Notes under the pieces: model-generated
Database searches by the model: none
What the model saw: only the letters and a program-made list of their open reading frames with translations
What the model was told of the DNA's origin: nothing
Position numbers and translations under genes: made by a program
Part shown: positions 58,600 through 64,000 of the stretch, one piece after another
Numbering within the stretch: position 1 is the first letter of the stretch
How the letters are laid out: every line of letters begins with the position of its first letter
Source: Molossus alvarezi
Lineage: Eukaryota; Chordata; Mammalia; Chiroptera; Molossidae
DNA: 64,000 nucleotides
Direction of reading: 5' to 3'
Assembly (NCBI GenBank): GCA_037176705.1
Contig: CM073885.1
Span: 221,910,290-221,974,289 of the forward strand

Positions 58600-59113
58600 T
58601 GTGATGGTTAATTTTATGTGTCAAGTTCACTGGCCCAGGGGGTGCTCAGATTGAATATTATGTCTGAGTGTGTCTGTGAGAGTGTTTACAACAGATACTA
58701 ACATTTGAATTGGTGGACTCAATAAAGGAATTGTTCTTCTGAATGTTGATGGGCGTCATCCTATCCCTTGGGAACCTGAATAGAACAAAAGGTGGAGGAA
58801 AAAATAATTTGCCCCTTTATTTCAGGATTCCTGGCTCACTGCTGAGTTGAGACATTTCACCTCATCTTCTCCTGCCCTTGGCTTTGGATACACCATTGGC
58901 CTCCTTCGTTCTCAGGCCTTAGACACAGGCTGAATTACACCACCAGATTTTTGGGGTCTTCAGCTTGCAGATGGCAGATTGTGGAACTTCTTTGCCTCCA
59001 TAACTGTATGAACCGATTCTTCATTTCATATATTGTACTATTAGCTATATACACTTTATGCATAGATGTATATCCTATGGGTTCTTTTCCTCTGGAGAAT
59101 CCTGACTAATACA
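58600..59113 (+). mobile_element. ERVL-type (MLT2-like) solo LTR
   Basis: 514 bp beginning TGTGATGGTTAATTTTATGT and ending CCTGACTAATACA, with GGGG on both flanks (58596-58599 and 59114-59117) as a possible duplication. It includes GAATAGAACAAAAGG and CTGGAGAATCCTGACTAATA. There are no internal genes. The family name is from memory of the consensus. Confidence 0.72.
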
Positions 59114-60424
59114 GGGGATCATGGTGTAGCCACAAACCAAGATCACAGGCACTGACAGGAAGCAGTTCCCCTTGGTGTAAACACTGCTGCATTTCCATAA
59201 AGCGAGATTTCCCTCTGAGGGCAGTCTTCGATGGGTAACTGGATGAGACTTTGGAGTGCTCTCTACTGGAAAAGGGGAAAGTATGTTCAATGATGAGGAA
59301 GAAGGCCCTCTGTGGGTCTCGGTAGCTGAAGGAATGGATAGAGGCTAGCACCTTGCTCTTCCCCTTGACCTCCTCTGTCACTGAGGCCGGAAAGCTAAAA
59401 TGCTCACCCTCCCTGACATGCTTGCAGCTTGGAGTAACAAAGTGACCCAGAGCCAGCCAGTGAGGCACAGTGGAACTTACTGGTGAGACTTCTAGGAAAT
59501 ACAGTTAGTTGGTTTTTAAGGAACAGACTTGGTTAGCATTATCTTCAGACTTTCCTTTTTTTTTTTTTTTTTTTTTTGCAGATCCGTTTTTTTCCTTCTA
59601 GTGGAGACTATATGTACAATATGTGAAAGTGTAGCAGCCATTTTGCCGCAGTGAAGATGAAATTTAAGAATGGTGGGATAGGAAGATAGAAGGAGTCCCT
59701 GTGATGTTGTTAAACAGTTGCTCCAGGTCCACACTTACTATTGTACAAGAAAAATAAACTACATAGTAAAAGTACTATTTATGCTAGGTCATAAGTTCTT
59801 AATAGTTATGTGTATTTTTGTTATTGCTGTTATAATTAGCAATAGATAGTGTATGAAAACCTCCTTTATGAGGTTAGGAGGCCTGGCCTTGCTGGAGGTG
59901 ATTTGCCTGCCTTTGTGTACACAGACTCCCCTGAGTCTCCTCTCACGTGTCCTCACAGGTACACCCTACCTCTCCCTACCATGTGCCGCTCAGGTTCCAC
60001 CCTGAAATACAGGATATTGAAAAACAATCTCAGTGTGACCAATTAGGTCATGCTATTTCACCCCAATCTGATGTCCCTTTTATTTCATATTCCACAAAAG
60101 AGGGTTGGGCCTCTTTTCCATAAATGCACCTACCTAGACTGGAGCACCCATCAGTCGTCCTTCAATTTACTCACACCTAATACAGGGTGTGAGCAGGAAG
60201 TGTCAGGCTGTAGTAACATCCAGTAGTACGCCCCAGCTTCTTCAGTCTAAGGGGTTGTGTTCTAGGTGAAATCTAAAGTGAGTATGTCTTGGTTAGAGTG
60301 GTGACTTCTGAGTGGACAGAGGGAGAGGGAATCTGTGTGCTGGCTATGGACAATGCAAGTTAAACGTGTTCATTTAAAGGTTGCAAGCTTTGCAACATAT
60401 GGAGAGAACATTAGTATTGTTATT
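59114..60424. other. No gene recognised
   Basis: A run of about 21 T at 59557-59577 could be the tail of a reverse retrocopy, but no parent sequence is recognised to its right. Confidence 0.4.
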
Positions 60425-60676
60425 TATTTTATTTTATATTTTATTTATCCTTACCCGAGGACATTTTTCCATTTTTTGTTCAGATAGAGTGGTAGGGAGA
60501 GAGAGAGAGAGAAACATTGACGTGAAAGGAATATATCGCGTGGTCGCCACCTGCACAACCCAACCAGGGCTGGGGACAAACTGCAACGGAGGTACGTGCC
60601 CTTAGTGGGAACCAAACCGGGTCTCTCTAGACCACAGGCTGAAGCTCTAACCTCTGCGTCAAACCAGCCAGGGCTA
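60425..60676 (-). mobile_element. Bat SINE (body type A)
   Basis: Reverse copy with ATCCTTACCCGAGGACAT near the tail and the head complement AGCCCTGGCTGGTTTGACGC. T-rich flanks (TATTTATTTTATTTTA / TATTTCTTTATTTTTTTA) may be the TSD. Confidence 0.9.
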
Positions 60677-62864
60677 TTTCTTTATTTTTTTAGGAAAATG
60701 CAGTTTAACATTTTTAGGTTATGAAAGTTGATCTCTCTTGGTTTTTCCAAAGAAAACCAGCAGGAATCGAAGTGTTGGGAGCTAACATCCGTGAGAGAGT
60801 CAGAGCAACAAGCAAATAGACAAGATGCGAATGAAGCTTAGTTTTCAGGGCATGTCACTTGTGTGAGCACTTTCTGAGACCTTGTATCTAATTTCGTGCT
60901 TATAATTTTGTTATGTTTGTCCTCAAAAAGGCCCTTGAACTAGCAGTGATTTCAGGCCTTCAACTTAGTTCTCCCCCAGGAAACTGTGAGACTTGGAGGA
61001 GCGGGGAAGGTGGAGAAAGAGAGGAGGAGGGGAGGGGGGAAGAAATTGTTCCTAATGGCAGAAATGAAGACTCTTTTAAGAATCAGGAGGGTTAATGTGG
61101 GTTTTAGGCTGATTGCCATGCTGTCCGGAGATGTAGGAGTTTCGAGAAACAGGGGAAAAGTCTACTTGTGTGTAGACAGGGTAAAGGAAGAGATGGGATG
61201 CAGAGGGATGTTAAGAATTCAGCTGCGGATGGGCACAAAAAGTGGCTGGAAAATTGGAGTCCCCTGCTCTCTCGGTCTTTGGTGACATGGGATACTCCTC
61301 TGTATGTGATATAGGGATTCCTGCTTCCTTTATTTGTGTCTTAAAGAAGACAAGTCTTGCAGGGCGGGATACTTTGCAGCCATCTGCATGCCTGACACTT
61401 GGATACATCTTTAAATACAATGTGGGACTGGTGATTGAGAGCCACAGGAGTGGTCCTGAGAGAAAGGGTACAGTTAGAGCGGCTGAGCCAAGGTGCATTG
61501 TGGACATTCACAATGTCAGTCTCTTAGATGGGGGGCGGGGGTAAAAGCCCTAGTAGATGAGAATTAACAGAAGATATGCTGGATATGAAAGATGAGGACA
61601 ATTCAGGCAGGAAGTAAAGAGCCCTTGAAGTTTCCTGCAAAGGAAATCATTGTTTTAAAGAAAACTTTACCTGACACCCCCACCCAAATCCACCCCCTGC
61701 AGAATTGATCATGCCTTCTGCTCTTCGATTACATTGGGCACCGCTGCCTATTATTGCACATTGTTTACATGGAATAAGTCCTGTGTTCTAGAGCAGGAAA
61801 GAAGAGTATAGACAGTTACTGTCTTTGCGTGTGGTTAGCATTTGACACCGAAAGGATGGATGGCTAGTGGTTTGTCCACTGCGGGTCTGCGGAGCCCCCA
61901 GATTCGCCCTTTCTAGTGAAACTCCTTCTGTTTCTCACTATATGTAAGTGAATCCCCCCCAAAAGTTATTGTTTCACCTGGTAGACTGAGTGTTCTGCAT
62001 GTAAAATGCTTCTGAAATTGCCCACACATTTTCTTGTATTTTCAGTGAAGAGGTGCTATAGAGGTTCCTTTGAAAAGACTCCTATTTCATAAGCATTTGC
62101 AGATTTCCAATTAAAAGGGCATTTTTCAAATTGATGATGAAATCTTTTCTCCGTGGGAAAATCTTTGCCTGGGCTGATTTCCATGCCTCCCTCCTGTCCT
62201 CTGGGCTCCCTGGGGCTCTGCTTTCCCTGGTCCGACAGTTCCTTGGGGTGAAGGTTTGCTGGCATTCCTCTGAGGACAGAGATGGATGAGGCCTGTGGGC
62301 TTGTGCATGATCACTTGGTATTTTTAGTCCCTGGTTAGCAACAGCGGAGACATCAGCAGGTTGTTTTCTCCCTTCTCCCCTGTGGAAGTCCTGCTGCCAG
62401 AATTGCTGGCTGCGTCCCAGGCCTCATTGCTGCCAGGAACCTCTCTACCCCTCCAGAGGTCTGCAGTGTGGTCTCTCATAAGAATCGACCTCAAAGACTA
62501 GAATTATAAGCAATTTCATTACCTATGTTTCTAAAGGATGTGGATTTGTGTCCATCTCAGGAAGTGCCTGCTGCAGGACTTCTCTGCTCCAATTGTTCCC
62601 TGGTGGACCCAGAGCACAGAGTAGAAAGAACACTGGTTTCCAACTCCCAAGACCACCCCACCCTCATCCAAATAACAAATGGCTGGGAGATTGGCTTGAA
62701 GCTTCTTTACAGTTTACTTAAAATGAAGTAAAAGTGGGTGGATATACTTAGGTGGCATACATCTCTACTGTGTGACTAAATGGAGAAACAAGGATAAAAG
62801 TGTATGTGAGTGTGTGCTCTGGTGTGTCTATATGTAAACACATGTAACATATATACATCATATA
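60677..62864. other. No gene recognised
   Basis: Purine-rich tract at 60985-61045. No coding or RNA feature supported. Confidence 0.5.
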
Positions 62865-62990
62865 CGTGTCACTTAACGATGGGGATACGTTATGAGAAAT
62901 GCATCACGGGGCAATTTTGTCGTTCTGGGAACATTATAGAGTGCACTTACACACACCTAGATGGTCTAGCCTACTACACAGCCAGGTTCT
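62865..62990 (+). mobile_element. Fragment of an old DNA transposon
   Basis: The stretch with CACTTAACGATGGGGATACG, a GTCGTT segment and the GTGCACTTACACACACCTAG run resembles a common eutherian DNA-transposon repeat. Only part is preserved, with no recognisable ends, and I do not assign the family. Confidence 0.5.
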
Positions 62991-63429
62991 ATGGGATAGT
63001 TTTTCTCTGTTGGAGTGGAAGGTTATGGACAGGCAAGGAGAAGATTGGGATGATCCATGTAGTAATGAGTTGAGGTTGGAGACATCAGCAAGAACTCTTA
63101 ATTTCATTAATATTGATGCAGATGGAAATAGTTATATGTGGATGTAGGTGGATTAATTTATACACATCTATTACCTTGCTTTGGAAACTGAGAGGGCCTT
63201 AAAACAACAATACCACACTAACAATGAGCACACTCAGCATCCAAATGTTGATTTCTAATACCATTTTCCAGTAAAAGGATCCAGTGATTCTTGGAGAAAT
63301 GGCTGATTCTAGCAGGGGGGTAGAAATGACACAAGATAAGCCTGTTGCACCAGAAAGTAAGAAAGTTCTCAAAAACAAAACAACAGCAAAACAAAAACAG
63401 CGCTCCCCACAATGTACCCCGATGAGGGT

Positions 63430-63875
63430 AATGTCAAGGGGAAACAGGAACACATTGGTGTACACAACAGTCTGGACGACTCTCCAGATCACTCTGCTAA
63501 GTGAAAAAAAGAGCCAATTTTAAAAAGCTACATACTATGTGATTCCATTCATGTAATAACATTCTTGGAGTGAGAAAATTATAGAAATGTAGGAAAGATA
63601 AGTGGCTTGCAAAGTGAGTGGCAAGGGCAGAAGGGCAATGGGTGTGCCCATGAAGGGCAAATCGAAGGGTGTGTGTCATGATGAAAATTTCCTGTATTTT
63701 TATTGCAACAGTCAGTAATCTGGTTGTGATAGTATCCTATAGTTCTGCAAGATGTTACCATTGATGAAAGCGGAATAAAAGGTGCATAGCATTTCTCTGT
63801 ATTATTTTTTACAACTGAATGTTAATTTATAACTACCTCAAAATAAAAGGTTTAATAAAAAAAAGTAAAATTGTT
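63430..63875 (+). mobile_element. Ancient L1 3' end
   Basis: CTCTGCTAAGTGAAAAAAAG, GTGATTCCATTCATGTAAT, GATGTTACCATTGATGAAAG, TCTGTATTATTTTTTACAAC and CTCAAAATAAAAGG, then an A-tail: the typical end of ORF2 and 3' UTR of an old mammalian L1. Confidence 0.72.
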
Positions 63876-64000
63876 TGTGAAATTGGAGGATGGTTTACTC
63901 AACAAGAGATAAAATGCACGAGATGAAATGAGATGTTAACATTAATATCAGATAAAATGTGTATTTCACACGGTCAAAATCACTTGAAGCACAGAAATTT

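Noticed and set aside
59516..59734. Frame ending in a Lys run beside a T tract
   Set aside because: The Lys run is a translated poly-A; no parent mRNA could be recognised.

Overview
This is nuclear DNA from a bat (Chiroptera). The main clue is about fourteen copies of a tRNA-headed SINE of the bat VES type, with A and B boxes, a CT/GA-rich body and an A-tail, most of them flanked by target-site duplications (TSDs). Young L1 elements and older mammal-wide repeats (MIR, L2, MaLR/ERVL LTRs, ancient L1) support a mammalian genome. The bat family cannot be fixed by reading alone.

The one recognisable host gene is betacellulin (BTC), on the + strand. Two consecutive coding exons are visible: one at 20455-20577 (N-terminal part of the EGF domain) and one at 25535-25681 (rest of the EGF domain plus the transmembrane helix). 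They are separated by a 5-kb intron, keep all six EGF cysteines at EGF spacing, and have good splice acceptors, so this is the gene locus and not a retrocopy. Both are damaged. The first has lost its donor (GT to AT), and the second has an in-frame TAA two codons after the acceptor. The cytoplasmic-tail exon was not found downstream, and the upstream exons were not found. As given, this copy cannot make normal pro-betacellulin.

Layout. 1-3442: intergenic or intronic DNA with one SINE, one MIR and the start of an L2. 3462-9383: a near full-length L1 on the - strand with a 19-bp TSD, which splits the L2. 10290-16113: a second long L1 on the + strand, head-to-head with the first across about 0.9 kb. 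16122-20454: ordinary DNA with MIRs. 20455-25681: the BTC exons, whose intron holds L2, MIR, a SINE and a small TA-flanked DNA transposon. 25682-37655: SINEs, L2, MIR and one SPIN-like hAT element. 37656-44057: a third long L1 (- strand) carrying two SINEs. 44058-64000: LTR relics, a second SPIN-like element with perfect 8-bp TSDs, a 120-bp local duplication, microsatellites, a processed SNRPE pseudogene, more SINEs and an ancient L1 tail.

All L1 ORFs are broken, so the only once-coding features are BTC exons, L1 relics and the SNRPE retrocopy. Repeat family names come from recognising consensus sequence by eye, and boundaries of old repeats are approximate.
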